Shown piece after piece: positions 1-7,551 of a DNA stretch of 64,000 nucleotides. The stretch is from Bacillus paramycoides (GTDB lineage Bacteria > Bacillota > Bacilli > Bacillales > Bacillaceae_G). Under the pieces are notes generated by a model. It saw nothing but the letters and a program-made list of their open reading frames with translations, was not told the DNA's origin and did not search any database. Positions within the stretch are counted from its first letter, which is position 1. Every line of letters starts with the position of its first letter. A program made the translations under genes and the position numbers. Location: positions 1 to 64,000 of the forward strand of contig NZ_MAOI01000039.1 in NCBI RefSeq assembly GCF_001884235.1, written 5' to 3'.

Positions 1-407
1 GAATACTGCTCTGCCCGGCGGTTGGCCGCATCGGTCAGGCTAAATCTTGCAAGCAGATTGTCGGCGACTTGAGCGGGATTGGAAACTCCACGCAACTTGG
101 CGATCATTATCAGGTTTTCCCTCCCGGTGAGCATGCCGTCTAAAGCTGCGAACTGCCCTGTCAGACTGATGCTTTGACGAACATAATCCGGTTGACGCTG
201 GACGTCAAAGCCGCAAATACCTACTTCGCCGCCATCGGGCTTCATCAGCGTCGAGAGGATGTTGACCGTCGTCGTCTTGCCCGCTCCATTTGAGCCCAGC
301 AGTGCGAAAATTTCGCCACGCTGTACCTCAAAATCCACCCCCTTTAATACCTCCTTGTCTTTAAAAGATTTTTTTAACCCTTTTACAGAAATCGCTGCAT
401 TGCTCAT
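1..407 (-). CDS. ABC transporter ATP-binding protein, 5' part only
   Basis: The first 135 codons of a DrrA-like ABC ATPase are visible, and the gene runs off the left edge of the window. Translation gives an N-terminal beta strand, then Walker A GSNGAGKTTT near residue 42 and the Q-loop region SLTGQFAALDGMLTGREN. Such ATPases energise export of drugs or antimicrobial peptides with a separate permease, which would lie outside the window. GGAGGA precedes the ATG with good spacing. Codons such as CTG, CGG and GCC are frequent, unlike the AT-rich neighbours, which suggests transfer. It is downstream of a PadR regulator and a DUF1048 gene, a common arrangement for inducible ABC exporters. Family assignment is firm; the substrate is unknown. 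Confidence 0.9.
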   Translation of the reverse strand, partial: MSNAAISVKGLKKSFKDKEVLKGVDFEVQRGEIFALLGSNGAGKTTTVNILSTLMKPDGGEVGICGFDVQRQPDYVRQSISLTGQFAALDGMLTGRENLIMIAKLRGVSNPAQVADNLLARFSLTDAANRRAEQY

Positions 408-460
408 ACTTTTTTCCTCCTTATAAAAAATGTTTTGCAAAGCTAGACTGCCTACACTCC

Positions 461-492
461 TCTATTTAGTGTTACTGATAATCTGTATTACT
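461..492. promoter_or_regulatory. Two adjacent putative PadR operator half-repeats upstream of the ABC gene
   Basis: CTATTTAGTGTTACT (462-476) and ATAATCTGTATTACT (478-492) sit in tandem between the DUF1048 and ABC ATPase genes. Both resemble ACTATTCAGTATTACT, which occurs twice in the padR promoter region (1415-1430 and 1541-1556), matching 13 of 15 and about 12 of 16 positions. A shared motif in front of padR and in front of the transporter suggests common control by the PadR protein. This is inference from motif recurrence only. Confidence 0.45.
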
Positions 493-578
493 TAGTACCG
501 GGTTAAAAATATAACTGAATAGCGATGGCGGCAATTCACATTTGTAACCAGCTAATCAGTCGGTATTACCTATTGCAT

Positions 579-920
579 TTATTTTTTTCTCAATCGATTC
601 ATGATACTCTGATTCAAATCTTCACGATACTTGGAGACATAGGTTTTAGCATTTGCTACTAGTTCGTCTGCAAAGGACGCCACGTCTTCCCCAGTGATTT
701 CAAGCACTTGTCTCCCTTCCGCCGCACCGGCTTCGAACAAATCGATTAATTCATACTGTATGTGTAGCATATCCATCCCGTTGCCTGCTGAGAAATTCCA
801 CATGTAGTTTTGAATTTTCTTAAACACAAACTGGTAGTCCTCTGGGAGAGCCCCAACTCGTGCCATCATCATTTTGTACTCTTTTTTATCACCAATTAAT
901 TTTTTGAACATTTCCATCAT
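579..920 (-). CDS. DUF1048 family protein
   Basis: A 113-residue, mostly helical soluble protein that looks like the DUF1048 family: an N-terminal MFKKLIGDKKEYK segment, a central LPEDYQFVFKKIQNYMW helix and the G-x-DVASFADEL segment. Biochemical function is unknown. Family members are typically encoded beside PadR regulators and ABC transporters, as here, with padR upstream and the ABC ATPase downstream on the same strand. The ATG has an upstream AGGAGG-like site. It has no signal peptide or membrane segment. The 158-bp gap to the ABC gene holds putative operator repeats, so the ABC gene may have its own promoter. Confidence 0.8.
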   Translation of the reverse strand: MMEMFKKLIGDKKEYKMMMARVGALPEDYQFVFKKIQNYMWNFSAGNGMDMLHIQYELIDLFEAGAAEGRQVLEITGEDVASFADELVANAKTYVSKYREDLNQSIMNRLRKK

Positions 921-996
921 ATTGTTTTTCCTCCTTTTTTATAAAGCAGAACAAGAAATTCCAAAAACATTAGACGCAATAACTTATCTTATGAAG

Positions 997-1317
997 CTAG
1001 TTTGACTTCAAGACGTTAATTTTTGATGATACAAAATCCCATTTTTCCCAAAACAATTCAAGCTCCTGGCGGCCAGCATCATTAAGTGAATAAAACTTAC
1101 GGGGCGGCCCCATATCTGACGGTTTCTTTTCAATATTCACAAGCTTTTTCTTCTCTAATCGTACGAGGATGGTATACACAGTTCCTTCCACGACTTCGGT
1201 AAACCCAAGATCATTCAGGTGGCGGGTAATCTCATAGCCATACGTTTCACGGCGACTGATGATTTCCAGTACACACCCTTCCAGTGAACCTTTCAGCATT
1301 TCAGTTAAATTTTCCAT
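997..1317 (-). CDS. PadR family transcriptional regulator
   Basis: A 106-residue PadR-type winged-helix repressor. The N-terminal half holds the LKGSLEGCVLEIISRRETYGYEITRHL winged-helix signature, followed by VVEGTVYTILVRLEKKKLV (recognition helix and wing), then PRKFYSLNDAGRQEL typical of PadR. The C-terminal helix is short, as in minimal PadR (subfamily 2) proteins that dimerise through one helix. Such proteins repress adjacent efflux genes and release DNA on binding hydrophobic drugs or phenolics. GAGGATC precedes the ATG. Its upstream region carries a duplicated promoter with repeated operator-like sequence, suggesting autoregulation. The gene opens the padR-DUF1048-ABC block. Confidence 0.88.
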   Translation of the reverse strand: MENLTEMLKGSLEGCVLEIISRRETYGYEITRHLNDLGFTEVVEGTVYTILVRLEKKKLVNIEKKPSDMGPPRKFYSLNDAGRQELELFWEKWDFVSSKINVLKSN

Positions 1318-1355
1318 GTTATGATCCTCCTCTACCCCCTATTCTGTCTGACTTA

Positions 1356-1368
1356 TATTCAGTATCAC
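1356..1368. promoter_or_regulatory. Operator-like element between padR promoter and start
   Basis: TATTCAGTATCAC lies between the proximal padR promoter and its start codon. It matches 11 of 13 positions of TATTCAGTATTAC in the two longer upstream repeats. It is probably another PadR contact site; this is inferred from sequence similarity only. Confidence 0.35.
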
Positions 1369-1414
1369 AGAGTACTAAGGCGAATTTTTTACCGAATAGC
1401 TTTTGAAAAACCAT

Positions 1415-1450
1415 ACTATTCAGTATTACTTATTACAAGTACATTGTATG
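1415..1450. repeat. 36-bp exact direct repeat, copy A
   Basis: The segment beginning ACTATTCAGTATTACTTA and ending GTACATTGTATG is identical to 1541-1576, 126 bp away. Flanking similarity (TGTCAACTG and ATTTTCAAA beyond it) shows that the whole promoter unit was duplicated. Confidence 0.95.
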
Positions 1451-1472
1451 GCTAAGTAGTGATAGATGTCAA
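1415..1472 (-). promoter_or_regulatory. Proximal padR promoter (P1) with operator-like repeat
   Basis: On the minus strand TTGACA (1467-1472), an 18-bp spacer and TACAAT (1443-1448) form a near-consensus sigma-A promoter aimed at padR. The -10 lies in a 36-bp segment (1415-1450) repeated exactly at 1541-1576. The segment continues past the -10 into the AGTAATACTGAATAGT motif, where a repressor would overlap the transcription start. Confidence 0.75.
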
Positions 1473-1540
1473 CTGATTTTCAAATTTTTTCTAAAATCCG
1501 CTATTACCTATTGTTTACTGAATATATTTTGAGAAACAAC

Positions 1541-1576
1541 ACTATTCAGTATTACTTATTACAAGTACATTGTATG
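1541..1576. repeat. 36-bp exact direct repeat, copy B
   Basis: Second copy of the segment at 1415-1450; identical over 36 bp by eye. Confidence 0.95.
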
Positions 1577-1597
1577 ACTGAGTAGAGAGAATGTCAA
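1541..1597 (-). promoter_or_regulatory. Distal padR promoter (P2), duplicate of P1
   Basis: TTGACA (1592-1597), a 17-bp spacer and TACAAT (1569-1574) on the minus strand repeat the P1 architecture 126 bp further upstream. The same operator-like AGTAATACTGAATAGT follows the -10. Confidence 0.75.
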
Positions 1598-1618
1598 CTG
1601 GATTTTCAAAAAATTTAA

Positions 1619-1655
1619 AAAATCAGCTATATCCCCATTGGATACAGCTGATTTT
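1619..1655. terminator. Bidirectional intrinsic terminator between hcp and padR
   Basis: AAAATCAGCT and AGCTGATTTT flank an inner TATCC/GGATA stem. On the minus strand it is followed by a T-run, so it would stop read-through from hcp into padR. Confidence 0.7.
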
Positions 1656-1706
1656 CTTTATGAAGATGTCTCGCCACATACTTATCAAGCTAAGAAAAGT
1701 AAATAT

Positions 1707-1742
1707 CCCCAAACGAGAAAATGTGCACTTTCTCGTTTGGGG
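1707..1742. repeat. Perfect 14-bp inverted repeat downstream of hcp
   Basis: CCCCAAACGAGAAA (1707-1720) and TTTCTCGTTTGGGG (1729-1742) are exact complements around an 8-nt loop. There is no T-run on either side. It may be a structured 3' end of the hcp transcript or the end of a small repetitive element. The remaining DNA from 1656 to 1907 shows no gene. Confidence 0.8.
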
Positions 1743-1907
1743 AGTGTTATAAAATTCTGAAGCTGATGGATAAAGCAGATTCCCTTTATTAAAAAGATAG
1801 ATTATTTTTGCGTTCCTCTACTAATGCCCTGCGAATGTAATACATAAGTTTTCGAATACATACAAACTCTTTATACAGTCACCTCTAAATATAGGACATC
1901 CTTTTTG

Positions 1908-3194
1908 TTACGATAACATCATATCCATATCTTCTGCTGCAGTTGTAATTAGTTTTAAACCAAATGTTTCTTGTAATACATCAAGCACACCAGACGAAAT
2001 AAATTCAGGAGCCTTTGGACCGATACGAATATCTTGAATCCCAAGACTAAATAGCCCTAGTAAGATGGCAACCGCTTTTTGTTCAAACCATGATAGGACA
2101 ATACTCACTGGTAATTCATTTACTTCACATTGAAAAGCATCTGCTAAAGCGGCCGCTATTTTCACTGTAGAAATTGAATTATTACATTGTCCTAAGTCAA
2201 TGTAACGCGGGATCTCCGTACCAGGTACAACACCGTAATTCACATCATTAAAACGGAATTTCCCGCAAGAAGTTGTTAAAATAACCGTTTCTGGTGGAAG
2301 TGACGTTGCTAATTCACGATAATATTCTCCACCTTTTCCTGGGGCATCACAACCTGCGATAACAAAGAAACGCTTAATTTTCCCTTCTTTTACTGCCTCA
2401 ATGATTTCTGGAGCTAATGATAATACTGTATTATGATGAAAACCTGTTACTAACTGTTCATCCGACTCCATATGTACTTCTGGAAGCTCTAGCGCTTTTT
2501 GAATCAATGGTGTAAAATCATCATTTTCAATTTTTTGTACACCCTCTAAGCCTGCAATATCATATGAAAAGAATCGATCAGAGTATGATCCTTTAATTGG
2601 CATAACACAGTTCGTTGTAGCTAATATTGCACCGGTAAATTTTTCGAAAAGGCGTCTTTGATCGTACCAGGCCTTACCAATGTTTCCTTTTAAATGTTTA
2701 TATTTTTTCAATTGTGGATATCCGTGTGCTGGCAGCATTTCAGAATGCGTATAAATATTAATTTCTTTTCCTTCTGTTTGCTTTAATAATTCCTCTAATG
2801 CAAATAAATTATGACCAGTAACAACAATTGCCTTACCTTCTACATGATTTTGTGTAATTTGAACAGGCTCTGGAACACCAAAGTGATTCGTATGTGCCTC
2901 ATCTAATAACTCCATCACTCGTAAAGCTGATTTCCCTACTTTCATAGCCATATCAATATGTTCTTGTTCATTAAAGTTAGAATTTGTTAATGTCATATAT
3001 AACGCTTCTTGCGTTGTAGCATCTACAAATGCATCTGTATACCCTAGCTGAGCAGCATGGGTACGATAAGCTGCAATTCCTTTTAACCCAAACACAATCG
3101 TATCTTGTAAACTTGCAATGGTTTCATTCTTTCCGCAAACACCTATTACTTTACATCCACCTGTTGGCGTTTGTTCACATTGATAACAAAACAT
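1908..3194 (-). CDS. hcp: Hybrid-cluster protein (hydroxylamine reductase), short form
   Basis: A 428-residue hybrid cluster protein. The N-terminus MFCYQCEQT has Cys spaced C-x2-C-x7-C-x5-C, the usual [4Fe-4S] ligand set. Later motifs GHNLFALEEL, TTNCVMPI, HNTVLSLAPE, IAGCDAPG, TTSCGKFRFN and DLGQCNNS supply the hybrid Fe-S-O cluster ligands. Hcp proteins handle reactive nitrogen (NO or hydroxylamine) under anaerobiosis. At 428 residues it is about 120 shorter than classical forms, consistent with the short class lacking part of the helical bundle. An in-frame ATG lies 24 bp upstream, but MFCYQC is the conserved start. Control by FNR is indicated by the box at 3259-3274. It appears to be monocistronic. 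Confidence 0.95.
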   Translation of the reverse strand: MFCYQCEQTPTGGCKVIGVCGKNETIASLQDTIVFGLKGIAAYRTHAAQLGYTDAFVDATTQEALYMTLTNSNFNEQEHIDMAMKVGKSALRVMELLDEAHTNHFGVPEPVQITQNHVEGKAIVVTGHNLFALEELLKQTEGKEINIYTHSEMLPAHGYPQLKKYKHLKGNIGKAWYDQRRLFEKFTGAILATTNCVMPIKGSYSDRFFSYDIAGLEGVQKIENDDFTPLIQKALELPEVHMESDEQLVTGFHHNTVLSLAPEIIEAVKEGKIKRFFVIAGCDAPGKGGEYYRELATSLPPETVILTTSCGKFRFNDVNYGVVPGTEIPRYIDLGQCNNSISTVKIAAALADAFQCEVNELPVSIVLSWFEQKAVAILLGLFSLGIQDIRIGPKAPEFISSGVLDVLQETFGLKLITTAAEDMDMMLS

Positions 3195-3234
3195 ATCATC
3201 CCACCCTCTCCCAATCATTCCTTACAAACTAAGC

Positions 3235-3274
3235 ATAATACCCATTGAGAAAAAGGGATGTGATATCAATCACA
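3235..3274 (-). promoter_or_regulatory. FNR box and -10 of the hcp promoter
   Basis: TGTGATATCAATCACA (3259-3274) is a perfect FNR/CRP-type palindrome, TGTGA-N6-TCACA. On the minus strand a -10-like TATTAT lies at 3235-3240. This places the box centre near -40, the class II activator position. Anaerobic activation of hcp by FNR fits known Bacillus FNR sites. Confidence 0.8.
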
Positions 3275-3564
3275 ATAATATGTAAAAGTTTGTGACAGTT
3301 CATATTGTTGACATAATATTTTTATTGACACTTTAAAATTCATACATAAGCATGGACACTTCTATTGATGGTTCCAAACATCTAGATAATTATTTTAAAG
3401 AAATGCTAGCGACATTTTGATTCATCAATATATGTAAAGCAACTAAATCTTTTACTTACTAGTTCATTGTACAAAACCAAGATTTCGTAATATATTTGGC
3501 AATAAAGAGTTTTGAATCTCTTAAGCAAATAGTTGTAATTCATCAGTTACAGAAATAAACTTAG

Positions 3565-3612
3565 AAAAACGCCATCCTTTTCTATCATTCAACAGAAGAA
3601 TGGCGTTTTTTT
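3565..3612. terminator. Intrinsic terminator-like hairpin
   Basis: AAAAACGCCAT and ATGGCGTTTTTTT flank an imperfect stem, with T-runs on both strands. No annotated gene ends directly at it: the space 3275-3836 holds no convincing coding sequence besides the promoter of the small peptide at 3837. Confidence 0.65.
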
Positions 3613-3708
3613 CATTTTGAGGAACAATCATTTTTTTGTTAAAAACGTTTTAAAGACTTTATGAGAAATCTCTTTATTTACAATACTTTTACACTGTCTT
3701 AACATTAT

Positions 3709-3738
3709 TTACATTACTTTATGATATATTGATATAAT
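3709..3738 (+). promoter_or_regulatory. Possible promoter of the 34-residue membrane peptide
   Basis: TTACAT (3709-3714) and TATAAT (3733-3738) with an 18-bp spacer precede the small gene at 3837. Between them and the start, ATGATCTCTTATC and GATAAAGAAATCAT (about 3777-3805) form an imperfect stem-loop in the leader. Confidence 0.4.
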
Positions 3739-3836
3739 AACTACTTAAGGAATTTCATGTACATTTTTATCTTTATGATCTCTTATCTAATTGATAAAGA
3801 AATCATGTTATATTTTTATAACAGGGGTGAACTTTG

Positions 3837-3941
3837 ATGACTGAAACTTTAAAAACACTTATAATGCTTGATGCTACCTACGTTGTTATAGCAATTATGA
3901 CGGTACTAGTATTTGTATACTTAGAATTAAAATCTCAGTGA
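3837..3941 (+). CDS. Small single-pass membrane peptide (34 aa)
   Basis: An ATG follows AGGGGTGA at ideal spacing and opens a 34-codon frame ending in TGA. The peptide is MTETLKTLIM followed by one hydrophobic helix, YVVIAIMTVLVFVYLEL, and a short KSQ tail. I do not recognise a family. The size, single helix and charged ends resemble holin-like or type I toxin peptides and also small membrane regulators, but no antisense antitoxin is evident. A promoter and a leader hairpin lie upstream. The strong ribosome binding site is the main reason to regard it as a real gene. Confidence 0.6.
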   Translation: MTETLKTLIMLDATYVVIAIMTVLVFVYLELKSQ

Positions 3942-4082
3942 CGTATTCAGGCGTAATCGATAGCTTCAGCATTTAAATATAGCTAGAATAAACAGAGAAG
4001 GAAATTGTTTTCTTCTCTCTTTTGTATTCCAAAAGTTTCTTAAATCTACAATAAGCTTCATCATTATTTTATTTCTCGTTTC

Positions 4083-4856
4083 TTATTTCAACAAATCTAG
4101 TGTATGTAAAAGCAATCCTTTGTCACCTACATGACCATGACCAGGTACTACTGAAATCATATTTCCATATCGGTTCAACACATTTTCAATTGATCCGGAC
4201 CATTCATTTACGTACGCATCAGCAACATTCCCTAAATCTTTAGCTTCCGTAGATTTCACTAAACAGCCTCCAGCTAAAATATTATATTGTGGCAGCCATA
4301 CGACAATATTATCTTCTGTATGTCCTTTACCTGGATAGAACGTTTCTACTTTCATATTTCCATACTTCATATTCGTAATCGTTTGTAAGTCTCCAAGCGG
4401 CTCCTCATATCCATTTTTCTTTGCTATTTCCGCAGTTAATGCTGTACTATGCGCTTTAATACCTCTTTCTTTCAACGTTTTCATTCCGCCAATTCGATCC
4501 TCATGTGCATGTGTAATAATGACATCAGTTACTCGCTTCTGAAACTTCTTTTCTACCATCTCTATTAATTCTTTCGTTAACTTATCATCCCAAGAAGAGT
4601 CTACAAGTACTAAACCTTTAGAAGTATTTAAGACTAAACCATTTGAAGGAACTGCAACTCCGTTAAAATAACCTAACTCAGTATGTACCCATACATTCTT
4701 GTTTAGCTGAGAAATTGAAATTGTTCCTGTCTCATTTTTTATTACTTTCTGTTCTACCTCTTGTTCTGCTTGTACAGGAGATATTGCAGTAGCAAATTGA
4801 CTTGCTCCTAGTAAACTAACACATAATCCTATTTTTAATAACGTATTCTTTTTCAT
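4083..4856 (-). CDS. Subclass B1 metallo-beta-lactamase (BcII type)
   Basis: A 257-residue secreted zinc beta-lactamase closely resembling B. cereus BcII. The signal peptide is [20 protein letters not shown] and processing is probably after VQA. Zinc ligands are present: THAHEDR (His116, His118, Asp120 in BBL numbering), GKGHTEDN (His196), GGCLVKS (Cys221) and VPGHGHVG (His263). It hydrolyses penicillins, cephalosporins and carbapenems. Residue 119 between His118 and Asp120 is Glu (GAG at 4500-4502), whereas BcII as I recall it has Ala. An ATG six bases upstream directly abuts GGGTGG, so the second ATG, with good spacing, is chosen. It stands alone. Confidence 0.95.
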   Translation of the reverse strand: MKKNTLLKIGLCVSLLGASQFATAISPVQAEQEVEQKVIKNETGTISISQLNKNVWVHTELGYFNGVAVPSNGLVLNTSKGLVLVDSSWDDKLTKELIEMVEKKFQKRVTDVIITHAHEDRIGGMKTLKERGIKAHSTALTAEIAKKNGYEEPLGDLQTITNMKYGNMKVETFYPGKGHTEDNIVVWLPQYNILAGGCLVKSTEAKDLGNVADAYVNEWSGSIENVLNRYGNMISVVPGHGHVGDKGLLLHTLDLLK

Positions 4857-4993
4857 TTTCATCCACCCTTTCTTTCAAACTAAATAGTTATTACCTATAA
4901 TAGACAATTTATCTCAAATGTTTGTTCCATCTTTTCTTACATATTTTTCATGCAATTAATAAAAAGTGCACAAAATTTTGTACGCTTTATAAC

Positions 4994-5731
4994 TTAATCT
5001 TTCATTCCATAATTCTCAAACTCTTCCTCATTCCCATAAAACACATTCAAGTCAATGTATTTTTCTTTTCCATTATAACCGCTTAATCTTCCACGGTTCG
5101 TGTATTGCCAAAACGTCCATTTTCTCTCATCGGATAAACTCGGCTTTGTAAGAACACTACGGATCCATATATCACATTCAGGATATGCATCTTTTATGTA
5201 CAAGTCATACGCCTCTTGAGTTGCATACAATATCACGTTCTTATCATAATATTTTTCTAACATTTTTATCATTACCGTCAACTCTTTCGTAACATCTTCA
5301 CGCTTAGGGGGATTGTCTTTTTTATCACCGTAAAACTCAACATCTATAACTGGTGGCAATGCTTGTTCATGTTTTGGAACAGTTCTTATGTATTGCTCTG
5401 CTTGCGTTTCACCCTTACTATCAAAACTAAAAAAATGATACGCTCCTATACGCATATTTGTCTTATCAGCATTAGTCCAATTTTCCGAAAAGTACTCATC
5501 CACAAACGAGCTCCCTTCAGTAGCCTTTATAAACGCAAACTTCATATTCTGCTTTTCTAACTCCCTCCAATCTATCTCTCCTTGATAAGATGCGACATCT
5601 ACACCTTTTATTAAAAACTTATCCGCTTTTAATTGATTTGGAATGAATATCCCTTGAAAAATCAAGTAAACAACTATCCCCATTACACCAATTAGGGTAA
5701 GAAATCCTCCTATTATAAGCTTCTTTTTCAT
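4994..5731 (-). CDS. Membrane-anchored GH25 lysozyme
   Basis: A 245-residue protein with an uncleaved N-terminal membrane helix (about residues 4-27) followed by a GH25 muramidase domain. GVDVASYQGEIDW marks the first barrel strand with its catalytic Asp, IKATEG the second and YHFFSF the third. PPVIDVEF carries the D-x-E catalytic pair, and WQYTNRGRLSGYNGKEKYIDLNVFYG is the usual GH25 C-terminus. It cleaves the beta-1,4 bond between N-acetylmuramic acid and N-acetylglucosamine and probably acts at the outer membrane face on the cell's own wall. AAAGGAGAGA precedes the ATG. A hairpin with a T-tail lies just upstream at 5772-5807. Confidence 0.92.
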   Translation of the reverse strand: MKKKLIIGGFLTLIGVMGIVVYLIFQGIFIPNQLKADKFLIKGVDVASYQGEIDWRELEKQNMKFAFIKATEGSSFVDEYFSENWTNADKTNMRIGAYHFFSFDSKGETQAEQYIRTVPKHEQALPPVIDVEFYGDKKDNPPKREDVTKELTVMIKMLEKYYDKNVILYATQEAYDLYIKDAYPECDIWIRSVLTKPSLSDERKWTFWQYTNRGRLSGYNGKEKYIDLNVFYGNEEEFENYGMKD

Positions 5732-5771
5732 TTGTATCTCTCCTTTGTATACACTAAACTCATACTATTCT

Positions 5772-5807
5772 AAAAAGAACTTGGCTTACAAAACCAAGGT
5801 CTTTTTA
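5772..5807. terminator. Terminator-like hairpin in a divergent intergenic region
   Basis: AAAAAGA, CTTGG, a 9-nt loop, CCAAG and TCTTTTT form a stem with A- and T-runs on either side. It lies between two divergent genes, where a terminator is not expected, so it may be a leader attenuator of the GH25 gene or a relic of a lost gene. Confidence 0.5.
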
Positions 5808-5935
5808 AAGCAACTATTTTCCATTTTATTCTCTCCTTCTATTAAAACTCATCTTTTTATTCCATTCACAACACTTCTCTTTATTTACTAATGTATAATA
5901 AAGTTAATATTCCGTTTTATTAGAAGGGAGATACT

Positions 5936-6973
5936 ATGAACTTATTAAGTAGAAATATATACGAGCAAATGAAACGACATTCCGTTGCCGGTTTAAGTCT
6001 CGCTGTTATACATGATGGCAAACTAGACGAAGCGAAAACCTACGGAACACTGGAATCTGGAACAACTAGCAATATTACTACAAATTCCATCTTTAATTCT
6101 TGTTCTATTAGCAAATTCATCACCGCAATACTCGTTTTAACGTTAGCCGATAAAGGAACTCTCAATTTAGACGAAGACGTAAATGATAGACTCACATCTT
6201 GGAACATCCCTACCAATCTATTTACTTCACAGAAAAAAATCACGTTGCGCAACTTATTAAGTCACCAATCTGGAATAATTGACCCTCCAAATAGTTTTGA
6301 ACATTATACACTTGAAAAAGGACTACCTAAAATACATGAACTCCTTTCCGGTAAAACATTATATTGCCCAGTACCTATTGAAGTAACTTATGAACCAGAA
6401 AGCGAATTTCACTACTCTGATGCAAACTTTTGTATAATCGAACAACTACTAGAAGATATTACTGGACAATCATTTAGTCAGTTACTAAAAGAATTTATCT
6501 TTCAGCCACTACAAATGAAAAATAGTACACTATTCTCTCCTGAAGACATAGAGAAAACCAATACCTTTGCTTGCGGGCATAATAAAGATGGGACTGTAAC
6601 AAATGAAAAGTATCCGTTTTATCCATTCCCAGCTGCTTCAGGCATTTGGACAACACCATCTGACTTATCAACTTTAGTAATTGAACTTATTCATTCCTTA
6701 CAAGGGAATAGCAAATTAGCACTTTCTCAACAAACAGTACAAGATATGATTTCTCCCCACGGCTGCTCAAAATGGACTGGCTTGGGTGTTTTTCTAGATG
6801 ATTCTAATGAAGACTTACAAATTTATTCACTTGGCTGGGGCGTTGGATTCCAATGTATGATGGTTTGTTATCCACTCCGAGGGAATAGCGCTATTATTAT
6901 GACAAACTCGGATTTAGGTGTTCATCAAATGGAAGGGATTATTGGTGAGGTTTTAAAAATGTTATCCTTATAA
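5936..6973 (+). CDS. Class C beta-lactamase-like serine hydrolase
   Basis: A 345-residue member of the serine beta-lactamase/penicillin-binding protein superfamily. SISK near residues 57-60 is the S-x-x-K nucleophile motif, YSDANF near 160 replaces the usual Y-x-N, and LRNLLSHQSGI is typical of esterase-like members. No signal peptide is visible, so it is probably cytoplasmic, with D-amino-acid ester or peptide specificity rather than drug resistance. AGAAGGGAG precedes the ATG. A convergent terminator follows. The in-vivo substrate is unknown. Confidence 0.88.
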   Translation: MNLLSRNIYEQMKRHSVAGLSLAVIHDGKLDEAKTYGTLESGTTSNITTNSIFNSCSISKFITAILVLTLADKGTLNLDEDVNDRLTSWNIPTNLFTSQKKITLRNLLSHQSGIIDPPNSFEHYTLEKGLPKIHELLSGKTLYCPVPIEVTYEPESEFHYSDANFCIIEQLLEDITGQSFSQLLKEFIFQPLQMKNSTLFSPEDIEKTNTFACGHNKDGTVTNEKYPFYPFPAASGIWTTPSDLSTLVIELIHSLQGNSKLALSQQTVQDMISPHGCSKWTGLGVFLDDSNEDLQIYSLGWGVGFQCMMVCYPLRGNSAIIMTNSDLGVHQMEGIIGEVLKMLSL

Positions 6974-6989
6974 TGAACTAAGCAAAAAC

Positions 6990-7024
6990 AAAGAAAGAAG
7001 CTGATTCTCCCAGCCTCTTTCTTT
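6990..7024. terminator. Bidirectional terminator
   Basis: AAAGAAAGA-GCTG pairs with CAGC-TCTTTCTTT between the serine hydrolase and the convergent small gene. The right arm overlaps the latter's stop. Confidence 0.75.
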
Positions 7025-7271
7025 ATATCACATTTTTCGCCACAATTTTAACATGTTCCGGTGCGATGATTTCCGTTATACTTTCTTGAAAATCTTCATG
7101 CAACAGTTCTTCAATATGTTCTAAATGCACTTCAACATGTGTGCATTCTAAATTATGTATGTTTAATAGTGCATAATGGTCTTTTTTCTTAATTACTAAA
7201 TATTGATTTTCTTCTGTTACGAGTACAGAACCCAATCGTACTCCTAGTAGACGTTGATCATCAAACTTCAC
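7023..7271 (-). CDS. Hypothetical protein, 82 aa
   Basis: A small soluble acidic protein of unknown function, with alternating beta strands (RLLGVRLGSVLVTEENQYLVIKKKDHYALLNI) and a C-terminal helix rich in Glu and His (HVEVHLEHIEELLHEDF). I do not recognise a named family. Two GTG codons are available; the second, eight bases after GGGG, is preferred, while one codon-pair upstream is too close to the site. It is a single gene, convergent with the serine hydrolase. About 280 bp upstream of it (7272-7551) contain no gene. Confidence 0.6.
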   Translation of the reverse strand: MKFDDQRLLGVRLGSVLVTEENQYLVIKKKDHYALLNIHNLECTHVEVHLEHIEELLHEDFQESITEIIAPEHVKIVAKNVI

Positions 7272-7551
7272 AATCACTTCCCCTTTCCATCTACAAATGT
7301 AATTACTATGTAAAAAATCAATTTTTAGGAAACTAACCTTGTATAGACTATATCATAATTTACTAAAATATAAATATCATATTTTCTTTCAATAAAAATC
7401 CCTATTTTTTTATATATTTCGATACAAAAAACTTTCTCAACATAGAAACACGATTTTTTAGTTTGTTCGTCTCTGAAAATCTATTATAATAAGGCTAATA
7501 AATGATTGACCTCTCCTAATTCATGTACATATGGATGATCAGTAGTATTTG

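Noticed and set aside
3029-3232. Plus-strand open frame of 67 codons
   Set aside because: It is antisense to the conserved start of hcp and has no ribosome site; it is a shadow.
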